This document shows, in pieces, positions 47,984 to 56,311 of a stretch of DNA of 64,000 bases. The first letter of the stretch is position 1; the number at the start of each line of letters is the position of its first letter. A program made the translations under genes and the position numbers. The stretch spans positions 21,114-85,113 of the forward strand of contig NZ_CAPS01000069.1 in assembly GCF_000333955.1 (NCBI RefSeq), given 5' to 3'. The notes beneath the pieces are model-generated. The model ran no database searches and was not told the DNA's origin. It was given only the letters and a program-made list of their open reading frames with translations. The stretch is from Rhodococcus sp. AW25M09. Lineage in GTDB: Bacteria; Actinomycetota; Actinomycetes; Mycobacteriales; Mycobacteriaceae.

Positions 47984-48388
47984 TCATGCCTGGCTGACGC
48001 GAACCATATTTCCGGCGGGGTCACGGAATGCCGCGTCACGAGCGCCCCACGGCTGGCTCGTGGGTTCCTGCAGAATTTCGGCGGTGCCTGCCGTCCGAAT
48101 CCTCTCGAACGCGGCGTCGAGGTCTTCGGCGCGGAAGAGCAGGCCCGGCAGTTCGCCCTTGGCGAGCAGGGCCGACATCTGATCGCCGAGCTCCTGCGAA
48201 CGGCCCGCGTGCGGCTGCGACAACACGATCTCGATCTCGGGTTGATCGTTGGGAGACAGCGTGATCCAGCGGTAGCCGTCATTGGCGACCTCGCTCTTGA
48301 CCTCGAGTCCGAGGGCATCTCGATAGAACGCCAGCGAGGTATCGGGGTCGTCGGTGTAGACGTGTACGTGGCTCAGTGAAAGTGTCAT
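47984..48388 (-). CDS. VOC (glyoxalase/bleomycin resistance) family protein
   Basis: A 134-residue vicinal-oxygen-chelate fold protein. It has two beta-alpha-beta units: SHVHVYTDDPDTSLAFYRDALGLEV and, in the second half, GLLFRAEDLDAAFERI with DAAFRDPAGNMVRV. Metal-site residues expected are His 8 and a Glu in QPEIEIVLS. Substrate unknown; such proteins include lyases, dioxygenases and antibiotic-binding proteins. It sits 9 bp downstream of the AraC-type regulator gene on the same strand, and relatives in this arrangement are often controlled by it. Confidence 0.85.
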   Translation of the reverse strand: MTLSLSHVHVYTDDPDTSLAFYRDALGLEVKSEVANDGYRWITLSPNDQPEIEIVLSQPHAGRSQELGDQMSALLAKGELPGLLFRAEDLDAAFERIRTAGTAEILQEPTSQPWGARDAAFRDPAGNMVRVSQA

Positions 48389-48397
48389 GGGGACAGG

Positions 48398-48862
48398 CTA
48401 GGACGCCCCGATTGCCGATGCTTCTTCGATTCTGCTCGGTTCGGCGGCGGTGACGGCAGTGCCGCCCCGCATCGGCCGGCCCAGAACCATGGCCCTGCAG
48501 CTCGGCACCGCCTGGCTGTCACGGTGATCACGGGCGCGGTAGGCGCTGGGTGTCTCTCCGACGATCTCGGTGAACCGCGAGCTGAAAGACCCGAGACTGG
48601 TACACCCCACTGCGAAGCACGCTTCGGTGACGGTGACATCGCCGCGGCGCAGCAGGGCCTTGGCACGCTCGATCCGCCGCGTCATCAAGTGTGCGTACGG
48701 CGTCTCGCCGTAGGCCTCGCGGAAGCGCCGGCTGAAGTGCGCCGTGGACATCAGTGCCGTTCGGGCCAGTGTCGGCACGTCCAGAGGTTCGGCGAATTCG
48801 CGATCCATCCGGTCGCGTGCGTGGCGGAGCAGGGTGAGTTCTTTCAGGTCCGGGGCGTTCAT
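48398..48862 (-). CDS. AraC-family regulator, DNA-binding domain only
   Basis: A 154-residue protein. Residues 8-105 hold the double helix-turn-helix of the AraC family (LDVPTLARTALMSTAHFSRRFREAYGETPYAHLMTRRIERAKALL; VTEACFAVGCTSLGSFSSRFTEIVGETPSAYR). There is no effector-binding N-terminal domain, so it resembles short regulators such as SoxS/MarA-like proteins, followed by a 45-residue tail of unknown role. Its start overlaps the rbsK stop by 4 bases and the VOC gene follows, suggesting one operon. Confidence 0.88.
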   Translation of the reverse strand: MNAPDLKELTLLRHARDRMDREFAEPLDVPTLARTALMSTAHFSRRFREAYGETPYAHLMTRRIERAKALLRRGDVTVTEACFAVGCTSLGSFSSRFTEIVGETPSAYRARDHRDSQAVPSCRAMVLGRPMRGGTAVTAAEPSRIEEASAIGAS

Positions 48863-49731
48863 GAGCCGGCCGCGTCACGGAGTGCGTCGATGTTCTCTCG
48901 GGTACCCGAGGATGCGCTCGCTCCGGGTCGTGTGGCAGCGAAAGCTCCGGCAACGCAGGCCCATTCGACCGCACGTCGCGGACCGGAGGGCCAGGACGCG
49001 GCCAACGCTCCGGCAAATGCATCCCCGGCACCGGTGGTGTCGACCGCCTCGACGCGTGGTGCCGAGACCTCGAACGATTCCGGTCCGCGGTATCGAGCGC
49101 CTCGCGCGCCGAGCGTCGTGATCACGTGTGGCACCGCGTCTGCTCGGTGGTCGAGACGAGCCTCCTCGGCTTCGTTGACCACGAGCACGTCGGTGGTTGC
49201 CAGGAGCGCGTCGGGCAAGTCCTGTACCGGTGACGGGTTGAGCATGGTGACCACGCCGCGAGAGCGTGCGTACTCGAACGCGGCGACTACGGTATCGAGA
49301 GGAATTTCCAACTGGCACAGAAGAATATCGGCGTCGGCGATGGTGGAGCGGTCGTCGTCGGTGAGGCGGCGAACGCCACCGTTCGCGCCGGGGACGACGA
49401 CGATGCTGTTCTCGGCATCGTCGTCGACCGTGATGGTGGCGATGCCGCTCGGGCCTGCAGCCGTACGCAGTGCGCTGTCGTCGACGCCCGCACTCGTGAG
49501 CGTGTGGCGCAGTGTTTCTCCGAATTCATCGTCTCCGACCGCGCCGATGAAGGAGACCGTTGATCCCGCTTTGGCGGCAGCGATGGCTTGATTGCCACCC
49601 TTACCGCCGGAGGCGGTGGTGAACGACGACCCCAGCACCGTTTCGCCCGGAACCGGCAGCGACGGGGTGCGGGTGATCAAATCCATGTTGATGCTGCCGA
49701 GAACGACGATGCGGGGGTTCGAGGCGGACAC
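48859..49731 (-). CDS. rbsK: Ribokinase (PfkB family)
   Basis: A 290-residue sugar kinase that phosphorylates ribose or a similar sugar. N-terminal VVLGSINMDLITRTPSLPVPGETVLGS is diagnostic; GGKGGNQAIAAAKAG is the first PfkB signature; VDTTGAGDAFAGALAA is the second, with the catalytic Asp. ATG or GTG near 49731 begins the conserved sequence. No ribose transporter lies beside it. It is divergent from the class III aminotransferase operon. Confidence 0.9.
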   Translation of the reverse strand: MSASNPRIVVLGSINMDLITRTPSLPVPGETVLGSSFTTASGGKGGNQAIAAAKAGSTVSFIGAVGDDEFGETLRHTLTSAGVDDSALRTAAGPSGIATITVDDDAENSIVVVPGANGGVRRLTDDDRSTIADADILLCQLEIPLDTVVAAFEYARSRGVVTMLNPSPVQDLPDALLATTDVLVVNEAEEARLDHRADAVPHVITTLGARGARYRGPESFEVSAPRVEAVDTTGAGDAFAGALAASWPSGPRRAVEWACVAGAFAATRPGASASSGTRENIDALRDAAGS

Positions 49732-49784
49732 GAACGAACTCTAACGTGCCTCGTCGTTCCACTCGATCCGAATTGCCAATTGCA

Positions 49785-49798
49785 GATTGTTGACAATC
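49785..49798. promoter_or_regulatory. Palindromic operator upstream of the aminotransferase operon
   Basis: GATTGTTGACAATC, the same 14-bp sequence found (reverse complement) at 56267-56280. The core TTGTnnACAA is the type bound by FCD-subfamily GntR regulators, one of which is encoded at 55488-56201. It ends 27 bp before ATG 49826. A TTGACA inside the palindrome could be the -35 of a promoter with GACGAT 17 bp later, which would give a leaderless start at 49826; that last point is speculative. Confidence 0.7.
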
Positions 49799-49825
49799 CG
49801 AATTCGGTGGGTGACGATGGCACGC

Positions 49826-51091
49826 ATGACAGCGTCGACTCGCACTCACCTCAGCCCGGCACTCAAGCAGGCGACCCCGATCGTCGTCGATCACGGAAAG
49901 GGCAGCTGGATCATCGGTACCGACGGGCGCAAGTACCTCGACTTCACCACCGGAATCGGCGTCACCAGCACCGGGCACTGCCATCCTCGCGTAGTCGAGG
50001 CTGCTCGCGAGCAGGTAGGCAAGATCATCCACGCGCAGTACACGACCGTCATGCATCAACCGCTGCTCGCGTTGACCGACAAGTTGGGCGACGTGTTGCC
50101 TGCCGGGATCGACAGTGTGTTCTATGCCAACTCCGGCTCCGAGGCCGTCGAGGCGTCGATTCGGCTGGCGCGCATGGCGACCGGGCGTCCCAATATCATC
50201 GCGTTCCACGGGGGTTTCCATGGCCGCACGGTGGCGGCCGCATCGTTGACCACCGCCGGCACCAAATTTCGCTCCGGTTTCTCGCCGATCATGGGTGGGG
50301 TTCACATCGCTCCGTTCCCGTACGCCTTTCGGTACGGCTGGGACATGGACACCGCAATCGCCTTCGCGCTCAAAGAACTCGACTATCTGCTGATGACGAT
50401 GTCCAGCCCCGCCGATACCGCCGCGTTCATCATCGAACCGGTTCTCGGTGACGGCGGCTACCTGCCCACACCGCCGGAGTTTCTCGAAGGACTGCGCGAG
50501 CGCGCCGACAAGCACGGGATCGTCCTGATCGTCGACGAGGTGCAAGCGGGAGTCGGGCGCACCGGAAAGTTCTGGGGGTACCAGCACTCGTCGATCACGC
50601 CCGACATCATCATCACCGCGAAGGGGCTCGCCAGCGGATTCCCGATCTCGGCCATCGCGGCATCGACGGAGCTGATGAGCAAGGCATGGCCGGGTTCTCA
50701 GGGTGGAACCTACGGCGGCAATGCCGTCGCTGCTGCGGCCGGCGTCGCTACCCTCGACGTCGTGCGCGAGGAGGGGCTGGTTGCCAACGCAGCCAAGCAG
50801 GGCGAGGTTCTGCTCGACGGTCTGCTCGCACTGAAGGCAGAGCACGCGGCCATCGGCGATGCGCGCGGACTGGGCTTGATGCAGGCGCTCGAATTCGTCG
50901 ACCATGCAGGTAATCCCGATGCCGCGGCAGCGCTGCGCGTGCAGCAGGGTGCTATCGACGAAGGACTGTTGTTGCTCACCTGCGGCGCGCTGGGCAACGT
51001 CGTCCGAATCATCCCTGCACTGGTGGTGAGCGACGACGAAATGCGTCAGGGCATCGATGCGCTGTCGCGAACGCTGAAGAACGTGCTGTGA
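49826..51091 (+). CDS. Class III aminotransferase, candidate diaminobutyrate transaminase
   Basis: A 421-residue PLP enzyme of the GabT/ornithine transaminase family. GIGVTSTGHCHPRVVEA, YANSGSEAVEASIRLARM, FHGRTVAAASLTT, VDEVQAGVGRTGKFW and the PLP lysine in IITAKGLASGF near residue 265 are intact. On sequence alone it could act on 4-aminobutyrate, ornithine or 2,4-diaminobutyrate. The aldehyde dehydrogenase downstream and the ectoine-hydrolase operon sharing its operator favour diaminobutyrate (DoeD role). ATG 49826 begins the conserved part; ATG 49817 is possible. Its stop overlaps the next start by 4 bases. Confidence 0.82.
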   Translation: MTASTRTHLSPALKQATPIVVDHGKGSWIIGTDGRKYLDFTTGIGVTSTGHCHPRVVEAAREQVGKIIHAQYTTVMHQPLLALTDKLGDVLPAGIDSVFYANSGSEAVEASIRLARMATGRPNIIAFHGGFHGRTVAAASLTTAGTKFRSGFSPIMGGVHIAPFPYAFRYGWDMDTAIAFALKELDYLLMTMSSPADTAAFIIEPVLGDGGYLPTPPEFLEGLRERADKHGIVLIVDEVQAGVGRTGKFWGYQHSSITPDIIITAKGLASGFPISAIAASTELMSKAWPGSQGGTYGGNAVAAAAGVATLDVVREEGLVANAAKQGEVLLDGLLALKAEHAAIGDARGLGLMQALEFVDHAGNPDAAAALRVQQGAIDEGLLLLTCGALGNVVRIIPALVVSDDEMRQGIDALSRTLKNVL

Positions 51092-54000
51092 CGTCTGTCG
51101 ACCTTCGATCCGAGGTTTCCGCACTCGTGCAGCGAGTGCGGGAGCTGGGGATCGACATCGACGACTCGTCGCGGCGTCTCGCCGAGTACTCCTACGACGC
51201 CTCGAACTACCGAATTCCGCCTGCTGCTGTCGTCTTCCCTCGCAGCGCCGACGACGTGGCGACCGTGGTGGCGCTCTGCACCGGTGCCGGAGTCGCTGTC
51301 ATCGGACGCGGCGGCGGTACGTCGATGGCGGGCAACGCGATCGGCCGCGGCTTCGTGCTCGACTTCTCCCGGCACATGAACCGGGTCGTCTCGGTGGACA
51401 CCGACTCTCGGACTGCCGTCGTGGAACCGGGAATCGTGATCTCGGAATTGCAGCGCGAACTGGTCGCACGCACGTCGGGGGCGTTCACGTTCGCCCCCGA
51501 CCCGTCCAGCAAGACCCGCGCCACCGTCGGCGGGGCAGTGGGCAACGACGCCTGCGGAAACCACTCGGTGCGCTACGGACGAACATCGGACCACACGGTG
51601 GCCATGGACGTGGTGACGGCCGAGGGGCATCTGCTCCGGGTGACCCGTACCGGTGTGTCGGCGGTGCACCCCGAGAATGCAGCGGCAGTTCTTACCGCCG
51701 AACGCATTTCGGGAGAACTACGCTCGCTGGCGGCCGACAACCTGGCGCTGTTCAGAGTCGAGCTGGGCCGAATCCCGCGACAGGTCTCCGGATTTCATCT
51801 CTCGCATCTACTACCCGAGAACGGGTTCGACGTCGCTCGTGCGCTCGTCGGCAGCGAGGGCACGTGTGCGGTGATCGTGTCGGTCACCGTCGGCGTCGTG
51901 CCGGTACCGCCCGCTGCTCTGCTGCTCTGTCTCGGATACGACGACGTGGTGGCCGCTGCAGCCGATGTCATGTCGATTCTGGAGTTCTCCCCGGCCGCCG
52001 TCGAAGGCATCGATGACAACATCGCGCAGACGATGGAGTTTCGACGTGGTCCCGAATCCGTTCGTCAGTTGCCGGCAGGTAATGCTTGGCTCTACGTGGA
52101 TCTCGACGGTGCCGACATGGCCGAGGTGCAGGACAAGGCAGCACGGCTGCTCGAGGCCCTCGACGGTCTCGGGCGGGTCAAGGAAGGACGGATCGTCACC
52201 GACCCCGCCGATCGGACAGCGCTGTGGCGGGTTCGCGAAGACGGTGCAGGACTGGCGACCCGCCTGGCCAGCGGGGTCGAGTCCTGGGGCGGCTGGGAGG
52301 ACGCCGCCGTGGCACCCGAGAACCTGTCGGCCTACCTCGCCGATCTCAATTCCCTTCTCGCCGAGCACGATCTGACCGGTGTCATGTACGGACACTTCGG
52401 CGCTGGGTGCATGCACGTGCGCATCACATTCGATCAGCGCACCGATGCCGGCCGGCGGGTGATGTACGACTTCCTGCGCGCCGCTGCGCGGGTGGTCGTC
52501 AAGCACGGCGGCAGTCTGTCGGGCGAGCACGGTGACGGCCGGGCACGCTCGGAATTGCTGCCGGTGATGTATTCGCCCCGCATGCTCGACGCCTTCGCAC
52601 GGTTCAAGCGAATTTGGGACCCGCAAGGAATCCTCAACCCGGGGTCGATCACCGAGCCCGAGCCGATGATGGACAACCTGATGCTGCAGGACATTCCGCA
52701 GCGGGAATGGAAGACGACCTTCGATCTGCACCAGATCGGAACGCGAGCAGACCTGGATCCGTTCGTACACGCGACTCAATCGTGCGTCGGTGTCGGCAAG
52801 TGCCGCACGGCGTCGGGAGGCGTCATGTGCCCCAGCTTCCGCGCTACGGGCGACGAAAAGGATTCGACTCGTGGCCGAGCCCGGGTGCTGCAGGAGATGG
52901 TGCGCAGTTCGCCGACCGTCGCCGACGGGTGGGCATCGAAGGACGTGGCGGAGTCACTCGACCTGTGCCTGTCGTGCAAGGCCTGCTCGTCGGACTGCCC
53001 GGTCGGGGTGGACATGGCGACGTACAAATCGGAGTTCCTCGATCATCACTACGCGGGTCGGCTGCGGCCGCTTTCGCACTACTCGCTGGGGTGGTTGCCT
53101 CGATGGCTGAAGGTGACCCAGCGAACAGCGCCGCTGCTCAATCGATTGCTCAGCCCACGGATCGCGGGGCTCGCGGCTCGGCTCGGCGGGTTGACGAGCG
53201 AGCGGGCATTGCCTCGTTTCGCGTCGGCGAAGGAACTGGCGAGCGCGGTGCGCATCGGCGGTGGGCGCGAGTCCGACGTCGTCCTGATCGTCGATACGTT
53301 CACACAGGGATTTCGTCCGGAGGTCGCCGGCGCCGCGCAGCGCGTCCTCGAAGACTCGGGCCGCAGCACCGAATGCCGGACCGACGTCTGCTGCGGCCTG
53401 ACCTGGATTTCGACGGGGCAGCTGAAGACCGCACGCAAGCAACTCACGAAAGCCGTTGCCGCCCTGGACGACGGTACCGATCGGCCGATCGTCGTCACCG
53501 AACCGAGCTGTGCCGCAGCATTCCGCAAGGACATGCCGGAGCTGGTTCCCACGGCAGCCGCGAAGAGGGTTGCGGCGCGGATACAGAGCTTCGCGGGGGC
53601 GATCATCGATCAGGCCGCGGCGGGGTGGGTGCCGTCGGGAGAGGTTCCAGCGTCGGTGACGGTGCAGACCCACTGCCACGAGTACGCGGTATTCGGAAAC
53701 GCCACGCAGCGCTCAGCATTGGCCTCCGTCGGTATCGAGGCAGTACGCGAGGCCACCGGATGCTGCGGCGTGGCAGGAAATTTCGGCTTCGAGAAGCGTC
53801 ATTACGAGCTCAGCATGGACGTTGCCGAACAAGCCCTGGCCCCGGCAATCCGTGACGCCGAGCCCGACACTCCGATTCTGACCGACGGCTTCAGCTGCCA
53901 CATGCAGGTGCGCCAACTCACCGGTGACCTCACGAGCGACGCGTCGGTGCACTTGGCGCAGATACTCGACCCACGTTCGACGAAAGGATCGCGGCAATGA
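51088..54000 (+). CDS. FAD-linked oxidase with Fe-S and CCG domains (D-2-hydroxyacid dehydrogenase type)
   Basis: A 970-residue flavoprotein. An N-terminal FAD-binding type 4 domain (VIGRGGGTSMAGNAIGRGFV near residue 72), then the FAD oxidase C-terminal domain (GEHGDGRARSELLP near 485). Iron-sulfur cysteines are in CVGVGKCRTASGGVMC and CLSCKACSSDCPVGVD, followed by CCG motifs (CCGLTW; CCGVAGNFGFEKRHY). This arrangement is seen in D-lactate, glycolate and D-2-hydroxyglutarate dehydrogenases feeding electrons to quinone or electron-transfer flavoprotein. Its substrate here is unknown; it lies between a transaminase and an aldehyde dehydrogenase and overlaps both by 4 bases. Confidence 0.85.
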   Translation: MTSVDLRSEVSALVQRVRELGIDIDDSSRRLAEYSYDASNYRIPPAAVVFPRSADDVATVVALCTGAGVAVIGRGGGTSMAGNAIGRGFVLDFSRHMNRVVSVDTDSRTAVVEPGIVISELQRELVARTSGAFTFAPDPSSKTRATVGGAVGNDACGNHSVRYGRTSDHTVAMDVVTAEGHLLRVTRTGVSAVHPENAAAVLTAERISGELRSLAADNLALFRVELGRIPRQVSGFHLSHLLPENGFDVARALVGSEGTCAVIVSVTVGVVPVPPAALLLCLGYDDVVAAAADVMSILEFSPAAVEGIDDNIAQTMEFRRGPESVRQLPAGNAWLYVDLDGADMAEVQDKAARLLEALDGLGRVKEGRIVTDPADRTALWRVREDGAGLATRLASGVESWGGWEDAAVAPENLSAYLADLNSLLAEHDLTGVMYGHFGAGCMHVRITFDQRTDAGRRVMYDFLRAAARVVVKHGGSLSGEHGDGRARSELLPVMYSPRMLDAFARFKRIWDPQGILNPGSITEPEPMMDNLMLQDIPQREWKTTFDLHQIGTRADLDPFVHATQSCVGVGKCRTASGGVMCPSFRATGDEKDSTRGRARVLQEMVRSSPTVADGWASKDVAESLDLCLSCKACSSDCPVGVDMATYKSEFLDHHYAGRLRPLSHYSLGWLPRWLKVTQRTAPLLNRLLSPRIAGLAARLGGLTSERALPRFASAKELASAVRIGGGRESDVVLIVDTFTQGFRPEVAGAAQRVLEDSGRSTECRTDVCCGLTWISTGQLKTARKQLTKAVAALDDGTDRPIVVTEPSCAAAFRKDMPELVPTAAAKRVAARIQSFAGAIIDQAAAGWVPSGEVPASVTVQTHCHEYAVFGNATQRSALASVGIEAVREATGCCGVAGNFGFEKRHYELSMDVAEQALAPAIRDAEPDTPILTDGFSCHMQVRQLTGDLTSDASVHLAQILDPRSTKGSRQ

Positions 54001-55472
54001 CTGCCAGCTCGACCACCAGCCTCACTCGTCCCACCATCACAGCCCCCACGGACTTGTTCATCGGAGGTGCCTGGACCGCTGCGGCGTCGGACGCCCGGTT
54101 CGAGGTGATCGACCCTGCCAGCGGCGAGGTGATCGCCAGGGTTGCCGACGGCGGCGTCGCCGAGGCCGAGAACGCCATGGCAGCCGCGGTCGACGCTGCC
54201 GCCGAGTGGGCCGCGACCGCACCCCGTGCGCGCAGCGAAATCCTCCGCAAGGCATACGAATTGATCATGTCGAGGTCGGAGGAACTTGCCGAGATCATCA
54301 CCGCGGAGATGGGCAAGCCGCTGGCCGACGCCCGAGGCGAGGTGGCCTACGGCGCGGAGTTCTTCCGCTGGTTCTCCGAGGAGGCGGTGCGCATCTCGGG
54401 TGATCACACCCTCACCGGAGACGGCAAGAACCGCATCGTGGTCACCCGAGCACCGGTCGGACCGTGCATCCTCGTCACTCCGTGGAACTTTCCTCTGGCC
54501 ATGGGAACTCGCAAGATCGGTCCGGCACTGGCCGCAGGATGCACCGTCGTGTTCAAGCCGGCCGAGCAGACGCCGCTGACCGCACTTGCCCTGGCCGGGA
54601 TTCTTCAGGAGGCCGGTGTGCCGGCGGGTGTGGTGAACGTGGTGACCACTACCGACGCGTCGGGAGTCGTGGGCTCGTGGATGAGCAGCGGTGCGGCCCG
54701 CAAGATCAGCTTCACCGGATCCACGGCGGTCGGAAAGATCCTGCTCGAGCAGGCTGCTTCGACGGTGATGCGCACCTCGATGGAACTCGGCGGCAACGCA
54801 CCCTTCGTCGTCATGGACGATGCAGATCTCGGCCGCGCGGTGGATGGGGCCATGGTCGCCAAGATGCGCAACATGGGTGAGGCCTGCACCGCAGCCAATC
54901 GATTCTTCGTGCACCGCAGTGTCGTAGCGCAGTTCGCGGAGAAGCTGGCCGATCGAATGGGAGCCTTGACCGTGGGTCCCGGTAGCGCGCACGGCACCGA
55001 GGTGGGTCCGCTGATCGACGACGCGGGCCGCTCGAAGGTGCAGAGGCTGGTCGACGATGCACGCGGGCGCGGTGCGCGGGCGATCGTCGGGGGAGAGGCA
55101 CCGGACGGACCCGGCTACTTCTATCCACCGACTGTCCTCTCGGATGTGGACCCGGCGTCCGATCTGATGTCGCAGGAAATTTTCGGCCCGGTGGCGGCGA
55201 TCGTTCCGTTCGACACCGAGGACGAGGTGGTCGCTCTTGCCAACGACACCGAATGGGGCCTCGTCGGATACGTCTTCACCCAGGATATCGACCGGGCCCT
55301 GCGGATGGGGGAGCGGCTGGAGGTGGGCATGGTCGGCCTCAACACCGGACTGGTATCGAATCCGGCGGCACCGTTCGGCGGCGTCAAGCAGTCCGGGCTC
55401 GGCCGCGAGGGCGGAAAGGTCGGAATCGACGAGTTCCTGGAATACAAGTACTTCGCCATTCCCCGAGGCTGA
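53997..55472 (+). CDS. NAD(P)-dependent aldehyde dehydrogenase, semialdehyde type
   Basis: A 491-residue aldehyde dehydrogenase closest in character to succinate-semialdehyde dehydrogenase GabD. Cofactor loop TPWNFPLAMGTRKIGPAL; GSTAVGK; catalytic Glu in MELGGNAPFVV near residue 262; catalytic Cys in NMGEACTAANRFF near residue 296; C-terminal FGGVKQSGLGREGG. If the transaminase upstream acts on diaminobutyrate, this would oxidise aspartate semialdehyde to aspartate (DoeC role); with 4-aminobutyrate it would be GabD. ATG 53997 overlaps the preceding stop. Confidence 0.88.
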   Translation: MTASSTTSLTRPTITAPTDLFIGGAWTAAASDARFEVIDPASGEVIARVADGGVAEAENAMAAAVDAAAEWAATAPRARSEILRKAYELIMSRSEELAEIITAEMGKPLADARGEVAYGAEFFRWFSEEAVRISGDHTLTGDGKNRIVVTRAPVGPCILVTPWNFPLAMGTRKIGPALAAGCTVVFKPAEQTPLTALALAGILQEAGVPAGVVNVVTTTDASGVVGSWMSSGAARKISFTGSTAVGKILLEQAASTVMRTSMELGGNAPFVVMDDADLGRAVDGAMVAKMRNMGEACTAANRFFVHRSVVAQFAEKLADRMGALTVGPGSAHGTEVGPLIDDAGRSKVQRLVDDARGRGARAIVGGEAPDGPGYFYPPTVLSDVDPASDLMSQEIFGPVAAIVPFDTEDEVVALANDTEWGLVGYVFTQDIDRALRMGERLEVGMVGLNTGLVSNPAAPFGGVKQSGLGREGGKVGIDEFLEYKYFAIPRG

Positions 55473-55487
55473 GAAAGGCTTTCGATC

Positions 55488-56201
55488 ATGCCCAATTCGA
55501 GACGTTTGACACCCATAGACGCACGCAATACGTCGATGGTGATCGCCGACCAGATTCGAGACCGCATCATCGACGGGTCCTACGCCCCGGGGGAGCAGAT
55601 CAACGAGGCCAACGTCGCTGCAGAACTGGAGATCTCGCGCGGGCCGGTGCGTGAAGCTCTGCAGCGCCTCAATCAGGAGGGGCTACTCGACAGCTACCGA
55701 AACCGGGGTGTCTTCGTCGTCGAACTCAGCAGTGAGGACGTTGCCGAGATATACGAGGCCCGCGCCGCGATCGAGGTCGGTGCGGCGTGGACCCTGGTGC
55801 ACGGCGACCGAGCCCGGTTGACGAAGACGGCCGACGAGCTCTCGGCCATCGTGGCGCAGATGCAGCCGTTCATCGACCGGGCGGATTGGCGGGGTCTGGC
55901 CGAACGGGACCTCGCTTTTCACACCGCTCTCGTCGGGGCCACTCGCAACAGCCGGATGTCGCGGATGTACGCCACGCTCGCCGCGGAGGCGCGTATCTGT
56001 ATGGGAAACCTCGAAACCGCCTACTACCGCCCCGAAGCATTGGTGGAGGAGCACCAGCTGATCGTCGATCTTCTGCTCGGTTCCGACTGGGACGCACTGG
56101 AGAAGGGCGTGCACGAACACATGGATACGGCCATCCACGATCTGACCCGAGCGATGGTCGAGGAACAGGCCGAGCACTCGGCACTGGCCACTCCGGGATA
56201 G
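55488..56201 (+). CDS. GntR-family regulator, FCD subfamily
   Basis: A 237-residue transcription factor. The N-terminal winged helix is visible at about residues 20-80 (IADQIRDRIIDGSYAPGEQINEANVAAELEISRGPVREALQRL; EGLLDSYRNRGVFVVEL). The C-terminal all-helical FCD domain (EIYEARAAIEVGAAW; DLAFHTALVGATRNSRMSRMY; EHQLIVDLLLGSDWDALEKGVHEHM) binds a small organic acid and often a metal in relatives. It is last gene of the aminotransferase run, 15 bp after the aldehyde dehydrogenase. The two identical palindromes before both runs are its probable targets. Confidence 0.9.
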   Translation: MPNSRRLTPIDARNTSMVIADQIRDRIIDGSYAPGEQINEANVAAELEISRGPVREALQRLNQEGLLDSYRNRGVFVVELSSEDVAEIYEARAAIEVGAAWTLVHGDRARLTKTADELSAIVAQMQPFIDRADWRGLAERDLAFHTALVGATRNSRMSRMYATLAAEARICMGNLETAYYRPEALVEEHQLIVDLLLGSDWDALEKGVHEHMDTAIHDLTRAMVEEQAEHSALATPG

Positions 56202-56236
56202 ATCGCCCCGGCAACACAGCATTTACATCCGAAGTG

Positions 56237-56280
56237 TTGCGTACCTCCTGCAGTAGCGCTTAGCCTGATTGTCAACAATC
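56237..56280 (+). promoter_or_regulatory. Promoter with overlapping palindromic operator before the M24 gene
   Basis: TTGCGT (56237-56242), an 18-bp spacer, TAGCCT (56261-56266) and, directly adjoining, GATTGTCAACAATC (56267-56280). The palindrome would cover the transcription start, a classic repressor position. It ends 31 bp before GTG 56312 and is the exact reverse complement of the 49785-49798 site. Confidence 0.65.
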
Positions 56281-56311
56281 TACTAAATCGACATCTCTGA
56301 AGGGGGTGCCC

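Noticed and set aside
47917..48318. An N-terminal extension of 134 codons on RecQ
   Set aside because: It lies over the VOC gene in another frame, and the extra residues have no helicase character.
49826..55472. The first catabolic run read as plain 4-aminobutyrate degradation (gabT-gabD)
   Set aside because: Kept as a real alternative for the two enzymes, but not preferred: the run shares its operator with the ectoine-hydrolase-like gene and contains no 4-aminobutyrate permease.
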